Shown here piece after piece: positions 10,800 through 21,916 of a DNA stretch of 64,000 nucleotides. A model generated the notes under the pieces. It was given only the letters and a program-made list of their open reading frames with translations, was not told where the DNA came from and made no database searches. Position numbers and translations under genes: made by a program. Each line of letters starts with the position of its first letter. The first letter of the stretch is position 1. The DNA is taken from contig SKCR01023809.1 of NCBI GenBank assembly GCA_019454045.1, positions 310,001-374,000 on the forward strand, given 5' to 3'. This DNA is from Zanthoxylum bungeanum. Taxonomy: Eukaryota > Streptophyta > Magnoliopsida > Sapindales > Rutaceae.

Positions 10800-11480
10800 G
10801 ACACCAAGTAACGTACATTTTTCAATGTACGAATTCTCGGAGAGTTTTCATGAAAGCCAAGCTTTCACCGATTGTATTATGGGAATATCATTTCCAAGAA
10901 ATGACATATTATCATTATTTATAGGACAGACATTGTCAGTGCTCTCTCACTAACCTCCTTATATACACAAGAATCATTTCGTTTTGAATTAAATCATAAA
11001 CTATTATGATTACATCAAAATGACAATTCCAAGAACCTAATGCTTGCTTCAATCCAAACGTGGATCGAACAACCTGCAAACCTTGTTTGCTAGTTTAGGT
11101 ACGACAAAACCGACAGGATGTTGTAAACATCCTCCAAATGGTTTCCTTTTCAGGAAAGCGATTTTCCCGTTCGGCTGTCATATTTCATAAATGAAACACG
11201 CAGCTTTAGCAAGCATTATCCAAATGGATTTACCGTGGCAACAGGTAAAAGGTTGAATCGTAATCAACACAATGTTGATAACGATACCTTTCCGCTAAAA
11301 GACTAGCTTTATACGTTGGTATGTTGCCATCCATGTATATCTTCCTTGAAGACTTATATAGTACCAATAGGCACAATGCATTGCTGTACATCAAATAGTA
11401 TCCAAACTTGTTGATATACATGGAATCCAATTCGGACTTATGACACTTTGTCATAATACGGAGTCGATACCTTGTATCAC
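10800..11480 (-). pseudogene. Copia A reverse transcriptase remnant
   Basis: Read on the minus strand, this section parallels the B RT (31180-31740). It has a Y-G-x-x-M-T-K-C-H-K-S-E-L-D-S-M-Y start near 11455-11400, then a P-I-G-T-K-style stretch, then VAxVNPFG near 11230 and the NLHPN..RVCGxFDP-like block near 11080. Stops and indels are frequent, and I could not place a Y-V-D-D box. The call rests on co-linearity with B and on its position between integrase and RNase H. Confidence 0.65.
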
Positions 11481-11879
11481 TTCCTCATACGTAGTCAGTT
11501 GGTATACCTCAAAAGATTGACATCTTGATGAGGTGAGATCAGAAACCCATACCCCAGGTTGTTTTCTGACTCTCTCCGACCTACGCGGTTCTTGTGTATT
11601 CGAAGATTACTGGTACAGTTTCATCCTTGATGAATTGTTTGTGTTCCATGAAGGACTTGGTGCCTGGAATAGTATTACTACGATTTTCATCGAGTTTTAC
11701 TATCCTCCCACTTAACACTGCATATCGGTATTCCTTTTAGGAAAACTGCATGGCGAGCAACAATTACATTATTCTCTTATGAGTTGTATAAGTACTATAC
11801 TTTGGTATCCATAGGATAACCTACAATTGGCACTTATCCAATTTGGGTTTTAGTTTGGTATCATCCAAACATATGCCTA

Positions 11880-12620
11880 GCATTCCCAAATTTTCAGGAA
11901 TGAGAAACCTAGTTCATTTCCTGTTCATATCTAATATGAATTCTGTCAAACAGATTCTTATGGAACCTTATTCAAAATAAGTTCTGCACTGTTTATGCTT
12001 ATCCGTTGAAGGAAATGGTAGCTCAGAGCGACTAATGATTAACCTTATCATGTCTAACAAAATTCGGTTTATCCGTTCAGACACACTGTCAGATTGACGT
12101 GTTCTGGGAGGAGTCCTCTTTGAAAGAATACTATACTCTTTCAAGTATATTAGAAACTTATTCCTTAAGTATTTTCCATTACGGTCTTACCGTGACGGTT
12201 CAATACTTTAGCCGATCTGTTTGTCTATTTCGTGTCGAAACTTTAAAAGTTTCCGATTTGTGTTTCAAAGAAACACATAACCATAATGCGATGCCACATC
12301 CGTAAAGGTCACGAAATATTCATATCCACATCTAGCCTAGCTAGACATGGGCCCACTTGCTTCACTATGAACTAGGGCTAACAAATCGGTGACATTAGCA
12401 CTTTTACCAAGTAAATAGTGTTTTAGGCACTTTGCCCAATAAACTAGATTCGTAGACTTTATTTGAATATAATCAAATATGTCCTAGTACCTACTCTTCG
12501 AAAGTGTGGATATACGATTCTTGTTTAATTGTGTCTCAGACAACAATGCCACAAATTAGTTTCTTCTGATCAAATCAGTTCGAGCTATTAGTTTGTCATA
12601 TTATATGTTTGAGATTTATT
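11880..12620 (-). pseudogene. Copia A integrase remnant
   Basis: On the minus strand at about 12360-12230 the code reads SGPMSS, then YEYFVTFTDVASHYGYVFL, the start of the copia integrase catalytic core. Upstream at about 12600-12480 is the decayed GAG-pre-integrase block (LWHCC-L-x-H and a K-S-G-Y-like tract). Downstream, 12120-12060 corresponds to the NGVSERxNRTL-like region. Frameshifts and stops are abundant. The homologous segment in B is at 30060-30700. Confidence 0.75.
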
Positions 12621-12779
12621 TATATTCAAAATATAAATTCTGTTATCCACATCTAATGTGTTTATCTCAATATCATCTTTATATAATAAAATATTTTAGT
12701 GTTCTAGAATATAAAGGTAAATCCACAACAGATTAAACACTGATATAGAGATAATGTTTCTAGTCAAACTAGTTACATT

Positions 12780-13230
12780 ACAACAGTTTCCTAATTTAAA
12801 TACATACCCGAAGGGTAGTCCTTAAATTCAGGTATCTACGGTCAAAACAGCGACTTTCGTCTCGTTTCCGATTCGCAGATAAATCTCTATTGAAGTCAGT
12901 ATTCTACTCATAGCAGATTCTGAACATCAATACATATTTATGTATCACACTAAGTATTTAAAATCCAATTTCAATACTAGTTATGAACATAATTATGACA
13001 ATCATATCTGAAGTCAGAGCCTTGCTCGTCTTCAATTCCTTCATGTCTGCTTTGTCCAAACGGCAGTCACGCTTCCGCGATCCCGTTTGCCATAATTTAG
13101 GCAGACATTTTGGGATATGTCTTTTATCTTCCCATAAGATTATAATGACTTTGCCTTTGCCTATTTCAACACCCCAGAAGCCTTTGGCCTAGCCTTTGCT
13201 GACTAGAATATCGAAGTAAGGTGCGCCTTG
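12780..13230 (-). pseudogene. Copia A gag C-terminus/protease remnant
   Basis: On the minus strand, 13200-13010 carries K-A-K-x-K-rich codons then D-K-A-D-M-K-E-L-K. This is the stretch that follows a gag zinc knuckle in copia elements. At 12900-12790 it reads RIGNETKVAVLTVDT and L-P-S-G, corresponding to the protease-to-integrase segment. The protease D-S/T-G triad itself could not be read with confidence. No N-terminal gag was recognised upstream in the leader. Confidence 0.58.
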
Positions 13231-15907
13231 CGCTACTTGCCTATTGCAAATTTTGACTTTGTCTCCTTGAGAATAGTCATTAACTATCCAAGAGTTTATT
13301 ATTGCAATTCAGTACTTCTAAAATCTAAAATAGATCTATGAAGATCCTTCAATTTCATTATCATACTTTAAGGATCTAATCCTTAGTTCTGATTAAGAAA
13401 TTAATGAGTCTAATTGGCAAGCTTAATGGATTAAGCACTAAAATTATCATCACATTAATCTTCCAAAGATTATGTTCTACTATTTGCTTAACTTTGGGCT
13501 TAGGCCTAATATGTTATTTTATCAAATAAAGTAACTTATTAGTTTTCAGGACCATCCTGAAATTATTCCCAATTTTGAAAAATTAAATCATTTAAATACA
13601 TTTTCCCTAGGATTATGTTTTAAATGTCAATCTTTCAATTTTATCTTGATTTTAATAGTCCAACTATTTAATCAACGATTTAGGTACTATTTATTATAAT
13701 GATTATTATAGTCCAACTATTTAATCAACTATAATTTAATAGATTGAATACAGTCCAACTGTTTTATAAAACAACGATTTAAATATTAGTCCAACTAACA
13801 TTTAATTTATATGACGAATAATATTTGTTTTGAGCGCGTATGGCAAGTAATTAAACGAATATTGCAAATTCAATTCTTGCCTCCCACTATTTTTCGGCGA
13901 GCCTCTAACCCTCTGTCGAGTACTCGGGAAACTGTGTTTCCTAGTGGGCTAGGATCCCGTTAAATATCACACAATCTTGACTTTGGCCAACAAATTGTAT
14001 GATAATTAACTAGGTAGATCTCTAAGATCAATTGGATCTAATCCAATTCCTAGATCCAATAGGGGGACATCCAAGTCCGAAACATATATCTTATATATGC
14101 CAATATATCCAATATATTGCCTAACCTTTTTCCTCTGAATCAACTAAGCTTTGGCTTTGGCACAACAAACTTAGTGATCCCAGTTAAGCGGAACCCATTG
14201 ACCATGGAAAGCTTCGTAATCAATGTCGATGGACAAGAAGTGGTCTTGACTTTGGCCAAAAACCACAACTTGGACAAGACACCAATATGGAACAAAGCTC
14301 TCGTGATTCAAACACATCCTCGACGGACAAAGGCCTTGACTTTGGCCAACAAGGCAATGCCAGTCTCGATCTTGAGTAAGAATCACTCAATGGAAGGAAA
14401 AACGCTTAATATTTTGCGAGGGTTTTTCGAGTGCAAATTGGCAATCAATTTATTATCTTTGTTAAGGTCTCATCACCATACACCTTTAAACATGCATTCT
14501 AAATACATAATAAAGCGCGTATAATAAAATAATAATGATATGCGGATGGATACTTTACATAATGATCCTAGATCAAATCTCTCTCTTTCCTCTCTCCCGC
14601 TAGCAAATGTATTACTTCTACCCGTTACACTACACTTCTAAAGAAACCTCATTTACATTGAGGGGAATAGGTGAGAATAGAATACAAAGAATAATGAGGT
14701 AATAAGGCTGTACACCCAGGTCCAATTAATAAATTCCAAATTTATTACAACGATTTCTAAAATTGCCCCACCCATCTAATATCCATCTGATATATATTAT
14801 TCATGCATCGCAACCATGTATTCACACAAGCATGTTATCAATCAATCTAATCAAATTAATTAATCTGATAATTAGTGACCATCCAATGTTCAAACAACGA
14901 TTTGATTTTGTGCGAGTCAAACTCGTTTTGCGAATAAGTACTCAAAGTACGAATTCTCGAATTAAATTAAACTACATAATTAAATCCAATTCAATTTGTA
15001 TTTAATACTAACTCGCTATTTAACTCCAAATTAAATATTACACTTTGTTTGACGAACCTTTACGACTTAAATTCCAAATTTATTCGTTACGGGTCTCAAA
15101 GCCCGATTAACGTCCAACGTTAATTTAATTAAAGTCCAATGGCCTTTTAATTAATTTCTTAAGGCGTGGACTTTTGGTCAACTCGGGTCAAACCCATTAA
15201 CCAAAGTCCAATCAAGGAGTAACCCCATAAGCCTAGAAATCAATTTAGGCTCATTAAGCCCAATTAAATTTATTAAGGTTCATTAGTCGCATTTGGGCTT
15301 TATAGAAGCAGTTTTGAGCCCAATTGGATCCAACCAATTTAGCATAAACCTAACTTGGTACAACCAAGCCCAATAACAAAATTACAAGCCTAATTTCCAA
15401 AATTAGCCCAAATAATTAAATTACAAAACCCAATTTCACAATTTAATTACATTAAGTGTATAGCATAATTAATTACCCAAATCAATATTTCCAAAACACC
15501 AAATTAGCCTAATTAATCATGCTTATCATCATTAAATCATGTCCAACACAATTTAACAAAAACCAAACCCATTTTCATGCTCTTAACTCTCGGCAATGGA
15601 GGGTAATTTTATGTCAATTCCGAATTCAATCCAATTAAATCCAAATTAACATTAAATCAACATTTCCAATTGATTCCAACTTATCCAATGAATCAAAAAA
15701 TCAAAATACCAAGACATTAGGGTTCATCAACCATTCGGCCAACACATCAAAATTGGGGGAAAATGTTCCAAACAAATTTTCATCAAATTGATTCAATCAA
15801 TCCTCAATTCAACAACATTTAAGCATATTAAATCATCCAATTTCATTAAATCATGCTCAAATTCATTTTACCCAATTTTAAGCCCTAAAATTTTCATGCT
15901 CAACCTT
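13231..15907 (-). other. Copia A long AT-rich leader without recognisable gag
   Basis: This 2.7-kb stretch between primer site and protease remnant has no credible long frame on the minus strand. It contains three copies of TTGGCCAAAGTCAAG (minus strand, near 13976, 14247 and 14337), also present three times in the B leader. It also holds runs of repeated AGTCCAACTATTTAATCAAC-like units (13650-13800). The same organisation in B argues that this is the family's normal leader and not random decay. Confidence 0.6.
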
Positions 15908-15910
15908 GAT

Positions 15911-15919
15911 CTGATACCA
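15911..15919 (-). promoter_or_regulatory. Copia A primer-binding site
   Basis: On the minus strand TGGTATCAG lies one base inside the 5' LTR end, as in B at 25381. It matches the initiator-Met tRNA primer site usual for plant copia elements. Confidence 0.87.
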
Positions 15920-15920
15920 T

Positions 15921-17907
15921 TGTTGGGTTAGTCTAAGCTTCCCAAGAACATTTCAAGCAATGAAAATAACATGTGAATACATTCAAGGAGTTGCGGAATA
16001 CTCACAATGATCGGTTGAGACGATGCGGTGAAGAAAAAAATCATTTTCTGCCCTCCAACAGCTCACGACAGTGACTGGTTTTCTTCCTCTAAGAATCGGC
16101 CATGGGTGGTCCTCCATGTAAGCTCCAAGCTTGTGTTGATTCCTAGCTCATGAAGTGAGTTCCCTATCACCTTTATATGTCTCCTAGAGTGTGCTAGCAC
16201 CTTGATTTTGCAACAAAATCATCATTTGCTTCCTCTATGGCTCACGGTTTTGGCAAACCAGTGAAGAAGAACAAGAACAGCCCAAAGGGTGTGAGAGAAG
16301 AGATGGAGAAGAAAGAGAGAGAGTGTTATGCGTAATTGGTTTTTAAAAAACATATACACAATTTTGGCTTTCAAAAGTCAAACAATTAAAGCCATAAATG
16401 CCAACCACTACATCAATCAATCAATCAATTGTCACATCACTCAAAGTGACATGATTTGACGCTTGAAGCGACTAGCGATTTGACGCTTGATTTGACTTGC
16501 GTGCCGCACTCGAATTCGAAATGTGAATGCGCTCGCAAATAATCTCGGGCTCGGGTTCACTAATTCCAAATTAACGAATTTTCTGTTGCGACGCAATTAA
16601 ATAATTACGCCTAGCGAAATCACTATTCACATCGCTAACGAATTAATTCTAAATTAACTCGTTCGCCCGAATTAAAATCTAATTTTAATTCCGCGTCGAA
16701 ATCCAATTCCGTATAATATATCGAATATATTATTTTATCGATTAATTCCAAATTAATCGTTATCTCTCTTTAATTGATATTTTATCCCAGATAAAATATC
16801 TCCACAATTAATCCCAGATTAATTTTCTCTCTCATCTAATTAATCCCAGATTAATTAAAAGTGCGAGTCATACGTCATCGGTGAATCTTCGGGAAGCGAC
16901 CAATGAGATCCCCGGATATGTTGGCAGTAAATTCGGTCGTCGGACTATCCGAACACGTAAGTACCTAGTACTACGTTTATACCGATTTACAAGACAAGGT
17001 TGGTTTCTAGCAAAGCGTCATGCCTACCCAATTCTCCAGAAATATCCTTACAGGAATATAAGGATCTATATCAGGCGTAGTATATGTAGTATTGTGTATG
17101 TCGATCCAGTATCGGATGATCACGTGCTAGGCCTGGGGCTGGAATTGTGTCTGCCCTGTACGAAGCACATGTCGGATGTCTGGTAACTAGTCTCTATAAT
17201 CGGATAAACCTGACCTTGTCATTTTATCCCGATGACTGCAGTACATAAGAGAACCAGTATCGTATCCTACGTGACCATCATCTCCATATGACTGGAGTGA
17301 CACTTCCATCTTGACATCACACCCAACACACTACGATTCTCAATATACCCAGCAGAGGCGTACACAGAACTTGGTAAAGCCCTGGACGACCAAAACCAAA
17401 GTATATTGATTGTCGCAAGTATTAGCAGTGCAAGTCTCAGGTTAAGACCAAATACACCTACCCTGATTTCGGACTTCCATAGACACATAGTCATACTACC
17501 AATGGAATTCCGAGGGGGTATATCCAGAGTGAAGCTGTTTCCCGTACCATCGGTAAAACACAACCTCTTATTACACTTGCATGAGTATCTTATACCCAAA
17601 TATATGAGAACTATGTCGTTATGCCCTCACAACGCACACAAGTGTAATACTAGTCTTTTACGCATTTATCGATGTCCAATCTCGATAATACTCTGACTAG
17701 GGATATTTAATGATTTATCCTTCGTGGACTGATACTGTCTCATATCATTCTCAATCCAGGAACAAATCATAAGGACCTCCTATCATTTATACTTCTGTGT
17801 GATCTAATCACAAATGATAAGAGAGCAATCTCCTTTGTCACATAGTTAATTTGTACAACACCATGATCTGTACAAATAGTGACGCTATGGGTCATAATTA
17901 TCCAACA
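15921..17907 (-). repeat. Copia A 5' LTR (1987 bp)
   Basis: This copy of the 8206-10201 LTR differs by scattered substitutions and a shorter TCAA run. The plus-strand start is TGTTGGGTTAGTCTAAGC and the end ..ATTATCCAACA. The primer site lies to its left, and a polypurine tract also lies to its right, which a simple insertion would not give. Confidence 0.9.
16556..16860. repeat. Hairpin array in A 5' LTR
   Basis: This is the same series as at 8852-9151: CTAATTCCAAATTAA, AATTAAAATCTAATTTTAATT, CGATTAATTCCAAATTAATCG, ATTTTATCCCAGATAAAAT and two ATTAATCCCAGATTAAT hairpins. Confidence 0.85.
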
Positions 17908-17922
17908 ATCTCCCACTTGGCC
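17908..17922 (-). other. Second polypurine tract: LTR recombination scar
   Basis: ATCTCCCACTTGGCC follows the 5' LTR of A, exactly as it follows the 3' LTR at 10202. After 15 bp the similarity to the A interior stops and an unrelated LTR fragment begins. This is what remains when one LTR serves two tandem or recombined copies and the second interior is deleted. Confidence 0.78.
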
Positions 17923-19939
17923 TATATTATTATTTAATTAGATTAATTGATCAAATGACCAAAATGCCTTTCTCCCCCCTCCTAAAGTCAGTTATGCTTG
18001 CTATTTAAAGTGAGAAAATTTTATTTTCTCATTCAATAACCTCCATGGCTGAAACCTCCATAAAAGAAAAGCTCCCAAAATTTGTTTAAAAAACAAGAAA
18101 GTGAAGAAATCAAGAAAAAGTTTAAGGAAATTAGGAGATTTTGAGGTAATCTTCATAACTCTTAAACTTAGAAAGTTTATTTCTTGTTCTTGAACATCTA
18201 GACAAGTTCTAGAATTTCTTCATTTCTTATATTTTGGGTCTTTTTATTTGGAGGGTAAATGCATGTGTGACGTTAGATTGAATGATATTAGTGTAATATT
18301 AGTTCAATTTTATCATTTGATGACTTGTTATCATTCTAGAGTGTTATGACCACTCTTGTAACTCCTAGAATTGTTCTTGAGTTCTTATTTGTGGTGACTT
18401 TGGTTGGTGTAAATATTAATATGATTAATGTTGAGAAAATTGGATTTAAAGCATGAAAAATGATATTTTTGTTTACCAAATCAGATCCAGAATTTCTGTG
18501 ATTTTGGTGATGAAAAGTATATTGTATGAATGTATTGGATGTGTTTTGGGCATTGGAACAATTGCCGGAAATTATTTCAAATTTGAAATACGCGAAAATA
18601 GTGAAAAACGGCATTACCGGATGAGTTTCGGGCTTATCGGGTGTCCGCTGTCCAAATAGTGAATTGGTCATTATTTGGGCAGCCCATGAACTGCCCAAGT
18701 ACTATTTGGGCTGACCTGGGCAGCCCCCATGTGTATTGGTTGCTCGGTTTTGACAAAAATGAGTTTTATGCCATTTTGTGGAAAAACGTATTCGTAAAAG
18801 TTTCGTAGTATTTCTAACTTATTTATGTCATTATTTGATATCGAATAAATATTTTTAGGTGAAATATGAATGAATTATTCATATTGGATATTGAATAATT
18901 TTTTCGGTGAGTTTAAAAGTTTTTAAAGTTACGATTTCGCCCGAACACTGCGCTTCCGCCCGCGACTTTGTGAAAACCCCAACAAGCAGTTCAGGGCTAG
19001 GGATGACAGATGCCCCTAGATCCCATATTCAAATTCTGGAGGATTGCATAGATCTACACCCCCGGCTCTAGAATGTGGCTTGGGTGACGGTGATACGTAA
19101 CACCCCAAGACCACCAGATTTCAGGGACATGTAGTGGCATGCTTTGGAGGACGGCGATACGTAACGTCCCAATGTCATTGATTTGCACTCCTGACTCTAG
19201 TTAGGCATATGGCGGGGACGACGATACGTAACGTCCCCATGCGTCAAGTTTTTCAGAGACAAATATTTCAGTGATAGTTTTTAAAGACAAATTTACAGAA
19301 ACAGATTTTCAAGAAACAGATTTTTCAGAAATGAATTTTCAGAGATAAGTTTTCTGGATACATAATTTTCGAAATGGACAAGAGTTATGAAAGAATTTTT
19401 AAGAAAGCTCAATTTTACAGAAATGGTTCAGAGTTTTCGAAACTGAATAAAGTTTTAAAAAGAATCAGGTTTCTTTCGACTTCAGAACTATGAGACTTTA
19501 ATTAAGCATTTCAGTTTCAGATTTAACTTGTTCACTCACTTAGATCGTTCAAACAATCTAACCCCCCCACTCTCAGTTTCTTTATTTTACAGGTTTACTC
19601 GGAGGACGAGCTCGAGATGAGGGATAAGGTGTTCGGTCCACCAGGTCAAGTCAGAGTTTAGTTCAGTCAAAGGCAAGAAAAGTCATGTAACATACATGTT
19701 GTATAATAAAGATTACATATGTAATGCATTATAGGTGGCCACTGTTAGAGTTGTAATGTGTAATAAAATTGAGTACTTAGCACTAAAAGGGTTATGTATT
19801 TATGTTGATGAGTTGGGCAATGGTCTCATGCATGAGTTTATATATAAAATAAGATTAGCAGTTGTCAGAGAGGCAGAGGCTAAGGGAGATAGGATGGCCT
19901 ATTCCCTACCGGTAACATCTCCGGATTTGGGATGTTATA
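17923..19939 (+). mobile_element. Truncated TGTAACATCCC-type LTR, plus orientation
   Basis: The right end (CCGGTAACATCTCCGGATTTGGGATGTTATA) corresponds to the GCCGGTAGCATCCTGG..GGGATGTTACA end of the element at 34855-38611. Internal parallels include the TTTTCAGAAA-rich low complexity (19250-19500), an AGAGGCAGAGGCTAAGGGAG block near 19869 and a GAACACTGCGCTTCCGCC block near 18945. A TATA-like CTATTTAAAG is at 18001-18010. The start is missing; the junction at 17923 abuts the A recombination scar. The terminal CA reads TA. Confidence 0.65.
19065..19245. repeat. Three-copy GATACGTAAC motif
   Basis: Three spaced copies of G(A/T)GACG..GATACGTAACRYCCC occur near 19086, 19150 and 19212, each with the palindromic TACGTA core. 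They sit where the sister LTRs carry the CCAGGACAAC motif array, so this position in the LTR family hosts different short repeats. Confidence 0.6.
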
Positions 19940-20855
19940 TTTTTTTCTTTTATCTTTTTGCTTTTGTTTTTTTTTCTAATAATTACATATAACATATTTT
20001 GGATTTTTCATCAATTTCAATCTTGAAAACTATAGAACTAGAAAATCTTGTAAACATCAAAGTTGTACATAATTGAGTCTTCTTTCATATGGAACTGGAA
20101 TCGCCTCAATCTGAAATCATACTACAAAGTTAGGGCTAAAAAATGAAAAATTACGCAAGGTTGGGATTTCCGAAATTGTACATTATTAGAACGCCCTTTT
20201 AAGTTTCAAGTCTCCAAAATCCAAAGTATTATTTCACCTGCATGAGAAATAAAAATTCACAATAAAAATATATAAAACATAAATTTAATTGTTATTTCAC
20301 AAATGTGCTAAATTAAGGGGATTAATGAAACTGCAAGTGTAAAAATGATTAATTTTTCTTTTAATAAATGTGCATTTTTTAGTGCTCATCATCCAACTTC
20401 ATCCACATTTCACAAGCATCTGTTTCCTGTGGTATATGGTGGAAGAAATTGTGGTTGATCCATTGTCGAATCTGTCCGAGAGTTTTGTTGTTGAGTTTAT
20501 TACAGTCACTCTTTGACATGATCTAGTTTCACTCTATTTCCCCTGATCACATTGAATAGATATTAACAGTGCAAATAATCTATTATTCAAGATCTCCAGA
20601 GAGAGTAATTGGTTGCAGTCAGCTTGATCATTGCCCCTAAAATGCAAATCTTATATTTCTATTTTAAGTTTAAAATTTAAAATGAAAATAAGATAAAATT
20701 AGGATTAATTTCATAAATTGGAGGTCACTGTTGCATCCAGAACAGTCAAAAATGGTGGAATTTATTTTTTGTTAGTTCAAATCTGACTCAGAGACTGATT
20801 TATAAATTTCAGAAACTTTCTAGGGCCAAAAATTAAATTTCAGAGATTTCAGAGG
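19940..20855. other. Unassigned AT-rich sequence
   Basis: No open frame, LTR terminus or recognisable domain was seen. A short block at 20030-20140 (TCTTGTAAACATCAAAGTTG..ATGGAACTGGAATCGCC) resembles stretches I have seen in plant gypsy LTRs, but I cannot define an element. Confidence 0.4.
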
Positions 20856-21060
20856 GCTCAATGAAATTTACCAGGTATGTTGGTAGAGACGTGGCTGTTG
20901 ACGTGACAAAGTGGGACCGACTGTTGACATATCAGATGACGTGGCAACACGTGGCTGCTTACGTATACAGACGTGGCTACTGACGTGTGCTGATGTGGTG
21001 ACTGGTTGGTCGATGACTTTGTACTGACGTGTGCTGATGTGGCAGCCACGTGATCGTCTT
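20856..21060. repeat. GACGTG/ACGTGGC-rich patch
   Basis: Around six GACGTG and four ACGTGGC strings fall within 200 bp, including ACGTGGCTGTTGACGTG, AACACGTGG and a paired ACTGACGTGTGCTGATGTGG (two copies about 60 bp apart). ACGTG is the core of plant G-box/ABRE-type sites. Whether any regulatory function exists is unknown. Confidence 0.6.
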
Positions 21061-21680
21061 CAACCTTGGTCGGCGTGTGAGGGGTGTGAACAACCTCTTT
21101 ATGGTATTGGAGCACGTGTGCCCTTCTTCGATCTCCGTTTGATTGCCGAAACATTCCACTGTGCTCGTCTCGATGTGAACAAGCTGATGGTATACTCAAA
21201 ATTGATTTTTGATAACTTTCTTGAAACTCGAATTTTCCGAACCAAGTTATGTTCTTTGGTTTTACGACCCCAATATATAACCAAACCTATTGATACCATT
21301 TATTGTGATTCTATGATCACTGAAGAGTGTTTATGAGGAAAAAAATTGAATTCTATTACTACAAGAACAAAATTTATAAGTGTTTGAAACTATACATGAA
21401 GCTTAAGTATTGCATATTATTTAGAAATAAATAATGATGAGACCGACATAAAATACTAGAGGAAAACCATAAAAACTAAATCATCGGTTATAATTCTCCA
21501 TTCGAATCAATTTTCAAATACTTTACCATGCCCAAACTTCCCACCCCAACTTTAATTTTTTTTTTTAATTAGTTCATTTTACAAATGTAGTGGGCTTGAA
21601 TAATAATATTAGATAAAATATAAAGGATTATATTATATATATTTTATATTTTATTTTTATTTTTTAGTAGCTAATAAACT
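21061..21680. other. Unassigned sequence before LTR E
   Basis: No credible gene. The composition is AT-rich after 21340, with a T run near 21555. It is likely older repeat or intergenic DNA. Confidence 0.4.
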
Positions 21681-21916
21681 TGTTGACGGATGTTTTTCGT
21701 TCCAAGGACAATATGAGAGTTTTACCCCTCAAACAAACCTACATCGTCGGTATGTTGACCCGAGGAATGAAGATGGTTCTCAGGCCAATCTACGCTTGTG
21801 TCAAATGACATATGCCCTAAAATGAGAGGATACACTTCCAGAAGGCTAATGATGACTATAGGAAAACAGTGGTTAACAATGAAAGTAGCCCCTGCCAGTT
21901 GCCATAGGGCGATGCA
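21681..21916 (+). mobile_element. LTR E, left part, split by C
   Basis: Starts TGTTGACGGATG. The sequence up to the ATGCA duplication (21912-21916) continues at 62637 after element C. Read together the two parts (236 + 514 bp) look like one solo-type LTR with TATA box and polyadenylation-like signal in the right part. A target duplication for E itself was not found. Confidence 0.5.

Larger units (their letters stand above)
8206..17907 (-). mobile_element. Copia element A, structurally complete, decayed
   Basis: Two near-identical LTRs (8206-10201 and 15921-17907) bound a 5.7-kb interior. On the minus strand the order is 5' LTR, primer-binding site, long leader, gag end/protease, integrase, RT, RNase H, polypurine tract, 3' LTR. 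The LTRs begin TGTTGGATAATTATG and end ..CTAACCCAACA. By eye LTR identity is about 95%, so the insertion is fairly old. The left flank (..GCTCTG) is the hAT ORF. No matching target duplication is found on the right because a second polypurine tract directly follows. Same family as B. Confidence 0.9.

Noticed and set aside
19735..19992. 85-codon frame starting M-A-T-V-R-V
   Set aside because: It crosses the end of the 17923-19939 LTR and a T-rich tail. No conserved motif; probably chance.
21275..21300. TTGATACCATTTA as a reversed copia primer site
   Set aside because: Only a partial match, with no LTR terminus beside it and no matching LTR upstream or downstream.
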